Assembly (NCBI GenBank): GCA_023422955.1
Contig: JAFAGG010000102.1
Coordinates: forward strand, 1 to 36,741
Length of the DNA: 36,741 nt
From: Pseudomonadota bacterium
Lineage (GTDB): Bacteria > Pseudomonadota > Gammaproteobacteria > Burkholderiales > Burkholderiaceae_D
Direction: 5' to 3'
The notes under the pieces are model-generated. The model was not told where the DNA came from, ran no database searches, and was given only the letters and a program-made list of their open reading frames with translations. Positions 24,298-32,646 of the stretch are shown here, piece after piece. Within the stretch, counting starts at the first letter, position 1. The number at the start of each line of letters is the position of its first letter. A program made the translations under genes and the position numbers.

Positions 24298-26328
24298 TCA
24301 ATCCGGCATCGCCGCTGTATTGCCACTATTGCCATTCTCGCGGGCGGGCGGCAGGCCGCTGCCATCGTCAACCACGTCGGCCATTTGCTCTTCCACTTCG
24401 GGATCGTCCTCCATCATCACTTGCTCATGGTCGCTGCTCACCTGCACCAGCCTTGCTTCCACCGAGAGGTCGACTTCATCCCATGACAGAATGTCCAGCG
24501 TTACCTGCGTGCCGCGCGCCAGCACCGGCAGGCCCGGCATCTTGATGACAAGCGGGATCTCCAGCAATCGCAGAATGTCTTCCTTCAGCACCACGGCTTC
24601 TACGCGCCGCACATCCTGCTGCGCCAGCCAGCGCAGGCACCAGTAACGCTCCATGCTCGACTGGAACTCCGCATAGGCGCCATATGCGCTATCGAAGGCG
24701 GAGATGATCGCAAACAGATCGGCATCCTTGGGCTTGAAGGGAGCGACCAGCGGCGCCGTAATGCCATGCTGCGCGCAGGCGATGATCTGCCATTGATTAA
24801 CCAGGTCGGTATAACGCCGCAACGGCGAGGTGCTCCATGAATATTGATCGACGCCCAGGCCCTGATGAGGGGCAGCATGAGTCAGCATCCTGACTTGCAT
24901 GCGGCTGGCCCAGCCTCCGCCGCCCTGTCCCTGGGCGCGATAGATGCCGGGCACGCCATGGTCGCGCAGGAGCTTACCCCAGCTGCTGTTGGCGAAAATC
25001 GCCAACTCCGCCACGATCTTGTCCAGCGGCGCGCCGCGCTTCCTGCGCGTGATGGTGACGATGTCGTCTTCCACGTAAAAATTGAAATCGACGCGATTGG
25101 TCTGTTCCGGTTTCAGTCCGAAGCTTTCCCGTTTCGCCATGCGCGCCTGTTCCAGCACCTGCACCCATTGCCACAGGCAGCTGAGGTCATCCTTGTAGGG
25201 ATAGTCGCCCAGCCCCTGCTCCAGGCTTTCTTCGGTGACCTGATCATCCAGGTCGTTGTGCCGCAAATTGGCGGCGATCGGAACCAGCTCTGCCTTGGTT
25301 TCCGTCGCAACGACACTCCAGTCAACGGGATTGACCGTGGCATAGAGCGACAGCGCCGGGCAATTCCTGCCTTCGGCCAGCGTGAACATCTCAACCATGT
25401 CATCGGGCAGCATCGTGATTTTTTCACCCGGCACATAAACCGTGGACATGCGCTGGCGGGCAATCACATCCAGCGCATCGTTGCGCTGTATACCCAGACC
25501 GGGAGCGGCGATATGGATACCGATGCGCAGCAAGCCATCCGGCAAGCGCGTGACCGACAAGGCATCATCGATTTCCGTGGTGGTGACATCGTCAATGGAA
25601 AATGCCTGCACGTCGGCGACCGTCAATGCCGGCAATACCGGTGCAGAAACTGCAGGAAAACCCACCCCTTTCGGGAAATGCTCGAGCAGGAAGCGCCGTG
25701 CATGCAACTCCTTGGGAGATGCGAGGCCGCCCACCTTCAGCATCAGGCGCGCCGGCGTGGTCTGCAATTCGTTGCTGGCGGCGTCCAGCGCCTTGTATTC
25801 GATAGTGTTCTTGTCCGGCCTGAACAGCAGTGTAAAGACTTGCTGCTTCATCGCTTCCGGCAAACGTCCGGCTTTCAATTCCTCCACGTACTGAGTCTGC
25901 AACAGGGCCTGCTGCCTTTTCTTTTCCAGGCCGGCCAGCGCTGCCTTCAGTGAGGTTTCGGGTGCGGCCTTGTAACGGCCTTTGCCCTTGCGATAGAAAT
26001 ACATGGGCGCAGCATGCAGGCGCAACAGCAAGCCGGCCGCTTCATGCGGCTGAAGCGCATGGCCGAAATATTCCGCGCCCAGTTCGGCAAAACTGAATTC
26101 TTCCTGCCCTGCCACTTCCCACAGAAAATCGAGATCGATATCGCCGGCGATGCGCTCCGCCTGCTGCAGCAATTCAACAGGCGTAGGTGCGCCGAACTGA
26201 AGCAGCACATCCTTGGCGCGCACCTTGGCGCGCTTGCCGCTTTGCATTTCCACCTGATAGGCTTCGCCCTGCTGCGTCAGCACCGCGCCGGCCTTCAGAT
26301 CGCCGGATTCTTCGAAAAACAGATTCAT
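24298..26328 (-). CDS. rnb: RNase II family (RNB) 3'-5' exoribonuclease
   Basis: Protein of 676 residues. The RNB catalytic core begins with SIDDVTTTEIDDALSVT, carrying the aspartates that bind Mg2+, and continues with GIHIAAPG, STVYVPGEKITMLPD, YRAQGQGGGGWASRMQVRM and WSTSPLRRYTDLVNQWQI. The N-terminal part is shorter and atypical compared with the cold-shock domains of enterobacterial RNase II; a beta-rich S1-like domain closes the protein (about 590-650). It degrades RNA processively from the 3' end in the cytoplasm. It lies 31 bases after ubiC. Whether it behaves as RNase II or as an RNase R-like enzyme is not resolved; length suggests the RNase II group. Confidence 0.9.
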   Translation of the reverse strand: MNLFFEESGDLKAGAVLTQQGEAYQVEMQSGKRAKVRAKDVLLQFGAPTPVELLQQAERIAGDIDLDFLWEVAGQEEFSFAELGAEYFGHALQPHEAAGLLLRLHAAPMYFYRKGKGRYKAAPETSLKAALAGLEKKRQQALLQTQYVEELKAGRLPEAMKQQVFTLLFRPDKNTIEYKALDAASNELQTTPARLMLKVGGLASPKELHARRFLLEHFPKGVGFPAVSAPVLPALTVADVQAFSIDDVTTTEIDDALSVTRLPDGLLRIGIHIAAPGLGIQRNDALDVIARQRMSTVYVPGEKITMLPDDMVEMFTLAEGRNCPALSLYATVNPVDWSVVATETKAELVPIAANLRHNDLDDQVTEESLEQGLGDYPYKDDLSCLWQWVQVLEQARMAKRESFGLKPEQTNRVDFNFYVEDDIVTITRRKRGAPLDKIVAELAIFANSSWGKLLRDHGVPGIYRAQGQGGGGWASRMQVRMLTHAAPHQGLGVDQYSWSTSPLRRYTDLVNQWQIIACAQHGITAPLVAPFKPKDADLFAIISAFDSAYGAYAEFQSSMERYWCLRWLAQQDVRRVEAVVLKEDILRLLEIPLVIKMPGLPVLARGTQVTLDILSWDEVDLSVEARLVQVSSDHEQVMMEDDPEVEEQMADVVDDGSGLPPARENGNSGNTAAMPD

Positions 26329-26359
26329 TAAAGCTTCGTCGTAAGGTGCTGCTTATTTA

Positions 26360-26941
26360 TTAATCATGGGTTCCATGCATCATTGCCGTCAGACCGGCAA
26401 TGGCGGGAAGGAATACTTCCGTCACCAGCAAATGTCCGTTCTTGCGCCGGTAAAGGCAGCGTCTTGCAAATAATGTACCGGAGACTGTGTCAGTTCCTAA
26501 AACTCGTGCCGCCCGCCTCATCAAGGGATGCCCGAGCGGCAAACGTGCAAACTGCAAGTGCCCGCGCCTGATCAGGGGATCAATGAACAACGCTGAGCCC
26601 AGCGAGCGCGAGCCTAGCGTACGAAAGAAAGGCCAGTCATCGATAGTGTCATGCATGGGCACCACGGTATGGGCATAAACCATTGCGCGGCCATCGCATT
26701 GCAGCAGCACATCGCGCTCCCGGATCGGGAGAGGCCTGGGCAGGCTGATGGCCGCGCATTCATCCGTTAAACAAAGCGCGCGCCGCTGCTGCAAGGGCTG
26801 CACGCGAAACTGTTCGCTATGCGCAATCAGCTTGGCGGTGAGCGACATCCGGTCCGTCAGCCAGTGACGCATCCTGCTGGGCGGATTGACCGCATTCACA
26901 TGCCCGAACCAGCGTGCGACCTTCCTTGACACATCCTGCAT
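26360..26941 (-). CDS. ubiC: Chorismate--pyruvate lyase
   Basis: Protein of 193 residues from the ATG at 26941. The family pattern is visible: WLTDRMSLTAKL near the N-terminus, RERDVLLQCDGRAMVYAHTVVP, the LGSRSLGSALFIDP stretch, and near the end a TEVFLPAI segment containing the glutamate of the active site. UbiC splits chorismate to 4-hydroxybenzoate and pyruvate, the first committed step of ubiquinone synthesis. The start codon overlaps the stop of the yqiA-type gene (TGATG); an in-frame GTG-type start farther upstream is less likely because it would lie inside that gene. No good Shine-Dalgarno sequence is seen, consistent with coupled translation. Confidence 0.88.
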   Translation of the reverse strand: MQDVSRKVARWFGHVNAVNPPSRMRHWLTDRMSLTAKLIAHSEQFRVQPLQQRRALCLTDECAAISLPRPLPIRERDVLLQCDGRAMVYAHTVVPMHDTIDDWPFFRTLGSRSLGSALFIDPLIRRGHLQFARLPLGHPLMRRAARVLGTDTVSGTLFARRCLYRRKNGHLLVTEVFLPAIAGLTAMMHGTHD

Positions 26942-27525
26942 CAGCGCTTGCCCGGCAGCGCCACGCCGCAAAATGCGAGCACTTCATCCGCATAATCGGC
27001 AAACTCCGAAATGCCGTGGTCACTGCCTTCAATGATGTGATGACGCGCGCCGGGATAGTGAGCCGCCATTTCCCGCCAGTCCAGCACTTCGTCGCCAGTG
27101 GCCGCCATCAGGAAATAGCGCTCTGGCCGGGTAATGCGCTCCACCGCCAGCGTCCGCAATTCATCGATGTATTCCCTTTTGAACTCGAAGGGTGCATCGT
27201 CATGGAAGCGGGTGGTAACACCGACATACTTTTCCAGATCGCGAAACGAGCGCACCGCCGGATTAAGCAGCACCGCGCGGCAACCGAGGCGCTCCGCGAG
27301 GTGTGTAGCATAGAAGCCGCCCAGCGAAGAGCCGATGACAGTCAGCGCTTCCGGCGCACAATCCGCCACCAGCTTCAGAGAAAGATCGATCACCTCTTTG
27401 GGCGATGCCGGCAACAGCGGGCTGATATATTCCTCGCCCTTGCCCAGCGCCTGCATGCGTTCGCCGAGCAGGCGCGCCTTGAAAGACTGCGGGGAAGAAC
27501 GAAATCCGTGCAAATACAAAATCAT
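26941..27525 (-). CDS. YqiA/UPF0227-type alpha/beta-hydrolase
   Basis: Protein of 194 residues. MILYLHGFRSSPQSFKA is the oxyanion-loop start of this family, IGSSLGGFYATHLAERL contains the nucleophile serine in GxSxG, ATGDEVLDW the catalytic Asp and GSDHGISEF the His. E. coli YqiA is an esterase of unknown natural substrate. The gene overlaps the stop of mpl by four bases (ATGA) and its own stop overlaps ubiC by one base, so mpl, yqiA and ubiC are almost surely cotranslated. Confidence 0.88.
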   Translation of the reverse strand: MILYLHGFRSSPQSFKARLLGERMQALGKGEEYISPLLPASPKEVIDLSLKLVADCAPEALTVIGSSLGGFYATHLAERLGCRAVLLNPAVRSFRDLEKYVGVTTRFHDDAPFEFKREYIDELRTLAVERITRPERYFLMAATGDEVLDWREMAAHYPGARHHIIEGSDHGISEFADYADEVLAFCGVALPGKR

Positions 27526-28895
27526 TGTTTCAGGCTATCCAGGATTTTCTGATGCACGCCGCCGAACGAGCCATTGCTCATCACCAGTATGTGATCGCCC
27601 GGCTGCGCTGCCTGAACGATCGCCTGCACCAGCGGCGCCAGCTCGGAGAAGGCTTGCGCGCGCGCACCCAGCGGTGCCAGCGCAGCGCCCAGGTCCCAGC
27701 CCAGCGCATCCTTGCTACCATCCTGCGCGCCGTAACCGAATACCAGGTCGGCCTGTTCCAGGCTGGCCGGCAGCGCTTCCTTCATCGTGCCCAGCTTCAT
27801 GGTGTTGGAACGCGGCTCCAGCACGGCCAGTATGCGTGCCTTGCCGACCTTGCGGCGCAAGCCGCCGACCGTGGTCGCAATCGCAGTCGGATGATGCGCG
27901 AAATCGTCGTAGACCGTGATGCCCTTGACCTCGCCGCGCACTTCCATGCGCCGCTTCACATTCTGAAAGCTCGCCAGCGCGGCAATCGCCTGCGCCGGCG
28001 TCACGCCCACATGCCGCGCGGCCGCAATCGCAGCCAGCGCGTTCAGGCGGTTATGCTCGCCAGTCAGTTCCCATTGCACGGTGCCTTGCGATTCGCCGCG
28101 GAAGAACACATCGAAACTGCCGTCTTCGTGTTCTCTGAGCGACCAGTCCGAAGCGCCGCCGAATTTCTCTACACTGCTCCACGCGCCGCGATCCAGCACG
28201 CGCTCCATACTGGCTTCCGTGCCATTGACGACCAGCCTTCCCACGCCGGGGACGGTGCGCACCAGGTGATGAAACTGGGTTTCAATCGCGGTGAGATCGG
28301 GGAAAATATCGGCGTGATCGTATTCGAGATTGTTCAGGATCGCCGTCCTGGCGTGATAGTGGACGAACTTGCTGCGCTTGTCGAAGAAGGCCGTGTCGTA
28401 TTCATCGGCCTCGATCACGAAGAATTCGGAAGCGGCACCGTCCCCGCTCAAACGCGCGGAGATACCGAAATTCAGCGGCACACCGCCGATCAGAAAACCG
28501 GGCGCGTAACCGGCTTCTTCCAGTATCCAGGCCAGCATGGAAGACGTCGTGGTCTTGCCATGCGTGCCGGCCACGGCCAGGACCCAGCGGCTGCGAAGTA
28601 TGTGTTCGCCTATCCATTGCGGCCCTGAGGTATAAGGCAGGCCGCGATTAAGGATTTCTTCCATCAGCGGATTGCCGCGCGACACGACATTGCCCACGAC
28701 GAACAGGTCCGGTTGCAGGGCCAGTTGCTCAGGCCCGAAACCTTCGATCAGTTCTATTCCCTGAGCTTGCAGTTGCGTGCTCATCGGAGGGTAAACATTG
28801 GCGTCGCAGCCGGTCACTTTGTGTCCCGCCTGTTTTGCCAGCACGGCAAGGCCACCCATAAAGGTGCCGCAAATGCCAAGGATATGAATATGCAT
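27522..28895 (-). CDS. mpl: UDP-N-acetylmuramate:L-alanyl-gamma-D-glutamyl-meso-diaminopimelate ligase
   Basis: Protein of 457 residues of the Mur ligase family. MHIHILGICGTFMGGLAVLAK is the UDP-binding N-terminal Rossmann motif, AVAGTHGKTTTSSML the ATP P-loop, then YDTAFFDKRSKFVHYH (Mpl-type; MurC has a different stretch), GEHNRLNALAAIAAA, and VYDDFAHHPTAI, where Mur ligases keep the DxAHxP. Mpl reattaches recycled murein tripeptide to UDP-MurNAc in the cytoplasm, which implies peptidoglycan recycling. It is the first gene of the cluster that runs to mtgA and is divergent from the gene at 28990. Confidence 0.95.
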   Translation of the reverse strand: MHIHILGICGTFMGGLAVLAKQAGHKVTGCDANVYPPMSTQLQAQGIELIEGFGPEQLALQPDLFVVGNVVSRGNPLMEEILNRGLPYTSGPQWIGEHILRSRWVLAVAGTHGKTTTSSMLAWILEEAGYAPGFLIGGVPLNFGISARLSGDGAASEFFVIEADEYDTAFFDKRSKFVHYHARTAILNNLEYDHADIFPDLTAIETQFHHLVRTVPGVGRLVVNGTEASMERVLDRGAWSSVEKFGGASDWSLREHEDGSFDVFFRGESQGTVQWELTGEHNRLNALAAIAAARHVGVTPAQAIAALASFQNVKRRMEVRGEVKGITVYDDFAHHPTAIATTVGGLRRKVGKARILAVLEPRSNTMKLGTMKEALPASLEQADLVFGYGAQDGSKDALGWDLGAALAPLGARAQAFSELAPLVQAIVQAAQPGDHILVMSNGSFGGVHQKILDSLKQ

Positions 28896-28989
28896 TGTAG
28901 AATTTTGAAATCGAACACGGGGATTTTACCCGACCCGCGCCCTGTCGATGGCATCATCAGGCTCTGCCGCCCCATCATTACTGCGACTT

Positions 28990-29595
28990 ATGACTTTCCC
29001 CCCTTCTGAATATGAATTGGTTCGAGCCGAAATCGCCGCACTTGCTGCACGCATGATCGCGGAAGACGGCACCGATTACGGCACGGCCAAGCGCAAGGCG
29101 GCACGGCAAATCCTGGGCAATGCCCGTATCAATGGCGAAGTATTGCCGGACAATGCGCAAATCGAGGAAGAGGTCAGGGTCTACAACCAGATCTTTTTCA
29201 GCGATACCCAGCCGCAAAGGTTGTTGCATTTACGCCAACTTGCTTTGAGCATCATGCTGGAACTGGAAAATTTTCAACCCTACCTGATTGGCGCAGTGCT
29301 TAACGGCACGGCCGGCGAGCATTCGGACATTTACCTCCAGCTATTTGCCGACAGTCCCAAAGACGTACAAATTTACCTTTTGAATCAAGGTGTTAATTTC
29401 GAAGTCTCCGAGACGCCCCATTTCAAGGCACGCAACGAAGCGGTGGAAACCATAAGTTTTTTGAGACAAAGGGAAGGGATTCATTTGTCTCTCTATAATA
29501 GGGACGATTTACGTGGCGCCTTAAAACCAAGCGGCCGACTGGAACGCGGGGATATTGCTGCCGTTCGCGCATTGATAGAAGGAAAAATCGAGTAA
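28990..29595 (+). CDS. Conserved protein of unknown function with nucleotidyltransferase-like motif
   Basis: Protein of 201 residues from the ATG at 28990; the frame stays open to 28948 but that start (MASSGSAAP) looks non-native and sits in the mpl promoter region. An N-terminal helical part (YELVRAEIAALAARMIAEDG, then a KRKAARQIL helix) precedes G101-A-V-L-N-G-T-A-G-E-H-S-D113-I-Y, which resembles the GS...G..SDxD motif of nucleotidyltransferase-fold proteins but lacks the second acidic residue (Y115). A later IEGKIE tail ends it. I do not recognize a named family. Its stop overlaps the tlpA-like start (TAATG). It is divergent from mpl over 94 bases. Confidence 0.78.
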   Translation: MTFPPSEYELVRAEIAALAARMIAEDGTDYGTAKRKAARQILGNARINGEVLPDNAQIEEEVRVYNQIFFSDTQPQRLLHLRQLALSIMLELENFQPYLIGAVLNGTAGEHSDIYLQLFADSPKDVQIYLLNQGVNFEVSETPHFKARNEAVETISFLRQREGIHLSLYNRDDLRGALKPSGRLERGDIAAVRALIEGKIE

Positions 29596-30116
29596 TGAAA
29601 AGGAAATTTTTGCTGTGGGGAGCGGTGGCTCTGGTGTTTGCCTCTTTAGGAATAGGCGCCGGCATGAATCGCTGGCAACCCGAGCCGGCGCAGGTGGAAG
29701 CGCCTAACCAGTTGTTTGCACAGGAATTAGCCACTCTGCACGGTGAAAAACAAGCAATGGAAATCTATCGCGGCAAGCCGCTGGTAGTTAACTTCTGGGC
29801 AACCTGGTGTTCTCCCTGCGTGGAAGAAATGCCGGATCTGGAAGCCTTGCAGCAGGAACTGACGAAACAAAACAAGCAGATTATCGGTCTGGGCATCGAT
29901 ACGGCAGAAAAAATGCGGGACTTTGCCGAAAATTACCAGATTACCTATCCTCTTTACGTGGTCGGCGCATCGGGCGTCGAGATCTCGCGCCTGTTCGGGA
30001 ATACCAGTGGCGGTTTGCCTTATACCGTGCTGATCGATGCCGAAGGCGTCACCAGGAAAACCTATATCGGCCGTCTGGATATGGAAGAACTGCGTCGGGA
30101 TATCGCTGCACTTTAA
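29595..30116 (+). CDS. TlpA/ResA-type thiol:disulfide oxidoreductase
   Basis: Protein of 173 residues. An uncleaved or cleaved N-terminal hydrophobic segment (about residues 5-24) exports it to the periplasm. A thioredoxin fold follows with the redox motif WCSPC (C72, C75) in NFWATWCSPCVEEMPDLEAL and the cis-proline region GGLPYTVLID. Such proteins reduce apocytochrome c thiols or other periplasmic cysteines. It overlaps the preceding gene by one base (TAATG) and is 83 bases upstream of aroQ. The partner cannot be told; no ccm genes are nearby. Confidence 0.92.
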   Translation: MKRKFLLWGAVALVFASLGIGAGMNRWQPEPAQVEAPNQLFAQELATLHGEKQAMEIYRGKPLVVNFWATWCSPCVEEMPDLEALQQELTKQNKQIIGLGIDTAEKMRDFAENYQITYPLYVVGASGVEISRLFGNTSGGLPYTVLIDAEGVTRKTYIGRLDMEELRRDIAAL

Positions 30117-30199
30117 GCGGTCAGCGCTCATTTTACTTGCCAATCCCCATTATTTAACGGCAAAATGCGCGCATCCTCGTCAAACGGAGTTGCATCTCG

Positions 30200-30637
30200 A
30201 TGGCAACCAAACTGCTCCTGCTCAATGGGCCCAATCTGAACTTGCTAGGCACGCGCGAGCCTGAGATCTATGGATCAACGACCTTGGCCGATATCGAGCA
30301 GGCTGCAAGTCAGCAAGCGGCAACCGCCAAGGCACAACTGGAGTACTTTCAGAGCAATCATGAAGGCGCGTTGATCGACCGTATTCATGCAGCTCGCCAG
30401 GAAGGGGTGGATGCCATTGTCATCAACCCGGGCGGCTTGACTCATACCAGCGTGGCATTACGGGACGCTTTGGCAGGAGTAGCGATTCCTTTCATCGAGG
30501 TGCATATCTCAAATGTGCATCAACGTGAAGCTTTTCGCCATTTTTCCTATCTATCTTCCATAGCAGCCGGCGTTATCTGCGGGCTCGGGGTGGACGGTTA
30601 TCGCATAGCTGTCGATTTTGCAATAAAAAAACTTTAA
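30200..30637 (+). CDS. aroQ: Type II 3-dehydroquinate dehydratase
   Basis: Protein of 145 residues. LLLNGPNLNLLGTREPEIYG is the family signature with the catalytic Tyr24, followed by FQSNHEGALIDRIH, NPGGLTHTSVALRDAL, and EVHISNVHQREAFRHFS with the conserved His. It removes water from 3-dehydroquinate to give 3-dehydroshikimate, as a dodecamer in the cytoplasm. CGGAG lies 10 bases before the ATG. It stands just upstream of accB, as in many betaproteobacteria; AroE of the same pathway is encoded at 22502-23323. Confidence 0.96.
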   Translation: MATKLLLLNGPNLNLLGTREPEIYGSTTLADIEQAASQQAATAKAQLEYFQSNHEGALIDRIHAARQEGVDAIVINPGGLTHTSVALRDALAGVAIPFIEVHISNVHQREAFRHFSYLSSIAAGVICGLGVDGYRIAVDFAIKKL

Positions 30638-30663
30638 TTTACGGCATCTTTCCTTAAATCGCT

Positions 30664-30669
30664 TATAAT
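30664..30669 (+). promoter_or_regulatory. Candidate -10 element for accB-accC-prmA
   Basis: A perfect TATAAT (in CTTATAATC) lies 45 bases before the accB ATG, in the 77-base gap after aroQ. The -35 side is weak: TTTACG fits only at a 20-base spacing. The GAGG ribosome-binding site lies 7 bases before the accB ATG. A promoter here would give accB-accC-prmA separate control from aroQ. Confidence 0.45.
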
Positions 30670-30714
30670 CCCGGCGATTTTCAACAAGAAAACTATTTCC
30701 TTCTGAGGCATTTT

Positions 30715-31179
30715 ATGGATTTACGCAAACTGAAAACGCTGATCGACCTGGTCGCAGAATCGAGCATCGCGGAACTGGAGGTAACTGAGGGCGAAAGCAA
30801 AGTCCGTATCGTTAAATCCTCGCCTACTCCGCAAAACCAGGTTGTCATGATGCAGCCCTCGGCCATGCCTTATCCGGCTGCCGCGGCACCTGCAGCAGCG
30901 GCTCCAGCGGTTGCAGCTTCACCAGAAGTTCCTGCTGAGCATCAAGGCCACATCGTCAAATCTCCCATGGTCGGCACCTTCTATCGTTCCTCATCCCCGG
31001 GTGCTGCGCCTTTCGCAGAAGTAGGCGCCTCCATCAAAGCAGGCGACACCGTCTGCATTATCGAAGCGATGAAATTGCTGAACGAAATCGAAGCCGATGC
31101 TTCCGGCGTCATCAAATCCATCCTGGTTGAAAACGGCCAGCCAGTTGAGTACGGCCAGCCGCTGTTCGTGATTGGCTAA
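30715..31179 (+). CDS. accB: Biotin carboxyl carrier protein of acetyl-CoA carboxylase
   Basis: Protein of 154 residues. An N-terminal helical domain (MDLRKLKTLIDLVAESSIAE, residues 1-45) is followed by a flexible Ala/Pro-rich linker (residues about 50-75) and the C-terminal biotinyl domain with EAMKLLNE, in which K120 is the biotinylated lysine, and the thumb-like segment GTFYRSSSPGAAPFAEVG. It carries CO2 as carboxybiotin between biotin carboxylase and carboxyltransferase in the first step of fatty acid synthesis. accC follows after 74 bases with a hairpin in the gap. Confidence 0.97.
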   Translation: MDLRKLKTLIDLVAESSIAELEVTEGESKVRIVKSSPTPQNQVVMMQPSAMPYPAAAAPAAAAPAVAASPEVPAEHQGHIVKSPMVGTFYRSSSPGAAPFAEVGASIKAGDTVCIIEAMKLLNEIEADASGVIKSILVENGQPVEYGQPLFVIG

Positions 31180-31181
31180 GC

Positions 31182-31214
31182 TGCGACCCAGCTGCGCAGC
31201 GCAGCGTAGTCGCA
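31182..31214. other. Hairpin in the accB-accC intergenic region
   Basis: TGCGAC (31182-31187) pairs with GTCGCA (31209-31214) around an inner GCTGC/GCAGC stem. No T-run follows, so it is not an intrinsic terminator. It may be a stabilizing or processing element that adjusts AccB relative to AccC, which are often needed in unequal amounts. Confidence 0.5.
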
Positions 31215-31253
31215 TGACGCTCAATATTGCAATGCCTCTCCCTTTTCTCATTT

Positions 31254-32633
31254 ATGTTTGAAAAAATCCTAATTGCTAATCGTGGCGAAATCGCGTTGCG
31301 TATACAACGCGCCTGCCGCGAGCTGGGCATCAAGACCGTGGTGGTCTATTCCGAGGCCGATCGCGAAGCAAAATACGTGAGGCTGTCCGACGAGGCTGTC
31401 TGCATCGGTCCTGCCCCGTCCGCTCAAAGCTATCTGAACATGCCGGCCATCATCAGCGCGGCGGAAGTCACGGATGCGGAAGCCATTCATCCTGGCTATG
31501 GCTTTTTGTCTGAAAATGCCGATTTCGCCGAACGCGTGGAAAAATCCGGCTTCGTCTTCATTGGTCCGCGCGCGGAATCGATCCGCATGATGGGCGACAA
31601 GGTCTCGGCCAAGCAGGCCATGATCAAGGCCAATGTACCCTGCGTACCCGGCTCCGATGGCGCGCTGCCGGACGACCCCAAAGAAATCATCCGCATCGCC
31701 CGCACCGTCGGCTATCCGGTCATCATCAAGGCCGCCGGCGGCGGCGGTGGACGCGGCATGCGCGTCGTGCACACGGAAGCGGCGTTGCTCAATGCGGTCA
31801 CCATGACCAAGACGGAAGCCGGTGCCGCCTTCGGCAACCCGGAAGTCTACATGGAGAAATTCCTGGAGAATCCGCGCCATATCGAAATCCAGATACTGGC
31901 CGACGAATTCAGGAATGCCATCTGGCTGGGCGAACGCGACTGCTCGATGCAGCGCCGCCACCAGAAAGTCATCGAGGAAGCGCCAGCGCCGGGCGTGCCG
32001 CGCAAGCTGATCGAACGCATCGGCGATCGCTGCGCCGAAGCCTGCCGCAAGATGGGTTATCGCGGTGCCGGCACCTTTGAATTCCTGTATGAAAACGAGG
32101 AATTCTATTTCATCGAAATGAATACCCGCGTGCAGGTCGAACATCCGGTCACGGAAATGATCACCGGCGTGGATATCGTGCAGGAACAGATCCGTATCGC
32201 CGCCGGCGAAAAGCTGCGCTACCGCCAGCGCGACATCGAGATCAAGGGCCATGCGATCGAGTGCCGCATCAATGCGGAAGACCCGTTCAAATTTATCCCG
32301 TCTCCGGGCCGCATCCTGTCCTGGCATCCACCCGGCGGTCCCGGTGTGCGCGTGGATTCGCATGCCTACTCCGGCTACTACGTTCCGCCCACCTACGACT
32401 CCATGGTCGGCAAAGTGATCACTTATGGCGATACGCGTGACCAAGCGATTCGCCGTATGCAGATCGCGCTGTCCGAGATGGTGGTAGAGGGCATTCAGAC
32501 CAATATCCCGCTGCACCGCGAACTGATGGTGGATGGCCGCTTCATTGAAGGCGGCACCAATATTCACTACCTGGAACACAAGCTGGCGGATAAACCTGAC
32601 TTGCAGAAAAACCCCATACTGAGCAACAAATAA
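31254..32633 (+). CDS. accC: Biotin carboxylase subunit of acetyl-CoA carboxylase
   Basis: Protein of 459 residues from the ATG at 31254 (MFEKILIANRGEIALRI); an earlier in-frame ATG at 31227 adds a non-homologous stretch. ATP-grasp blocks VIIKAAGGGGGRGMRVV (glycine-rich loop), ERDCSMQRRHQKVIEEAPAP, FIEMNTRVQVEHPVTEM and the C-terminal lid are complete. It carboxylates biotin on AccB using ATP and bicarbonate. There is no clear Shine-Dalgarno sequence (pyrimidine-rich upstream of the ATG). prmA follows after 13 bases. Confidence 0.97.
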   Translation: MFEKILIANRGEIALRIQRACRELGIKTVVVYSEADREAKYVRLSDEAVCIGPAPSAQSYLNMPAIISAAEVTDAEAIHPGYGFLSENADFAERVEKSGFVFIGPRAESIRMMGDKVSAKQAMIKANVPCVPGSDGALPDDPKEIIRIARTVGYPVIIKAAGGGGGRGMRVVHTEAALLNAVTMTKTEAGAAFGNPEVYMEKFLENPRHIEIQILADEFRNAIWLGERDCSMQRRHQKVIEEAPAPGVPRKLIERIGDRCAEACRKMGYRGAGTFEFLYENEEFYFIEMNTRVQVEHPVTEMITGVDIVQEQIRIAAGEKLRYRQRDIEIKGHAIECRINAEDPFKFIPSPGRILSWHPPGGPGVRVDSHAYSGYYVPPTYDSMVGKVITYGDTRDQAIRRMQIALSEMVVEGIQTNIPLHRELMVDGRFIEGGTNIHYLEHKLADKPDLQKNPILSNK

Positions 32634-32646
32634 GGTTCTCTAACGG

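Noticed and set aside
31269..32579. Long minus-strand ORF (436 codons) antisense to accC
   Set aside because: The plus-strand frame encodes an unmistakable complete biotin carboxylase; the antisense product has histidine/aspartate-rich composition without known motifs, as expected for a shadow ORF.
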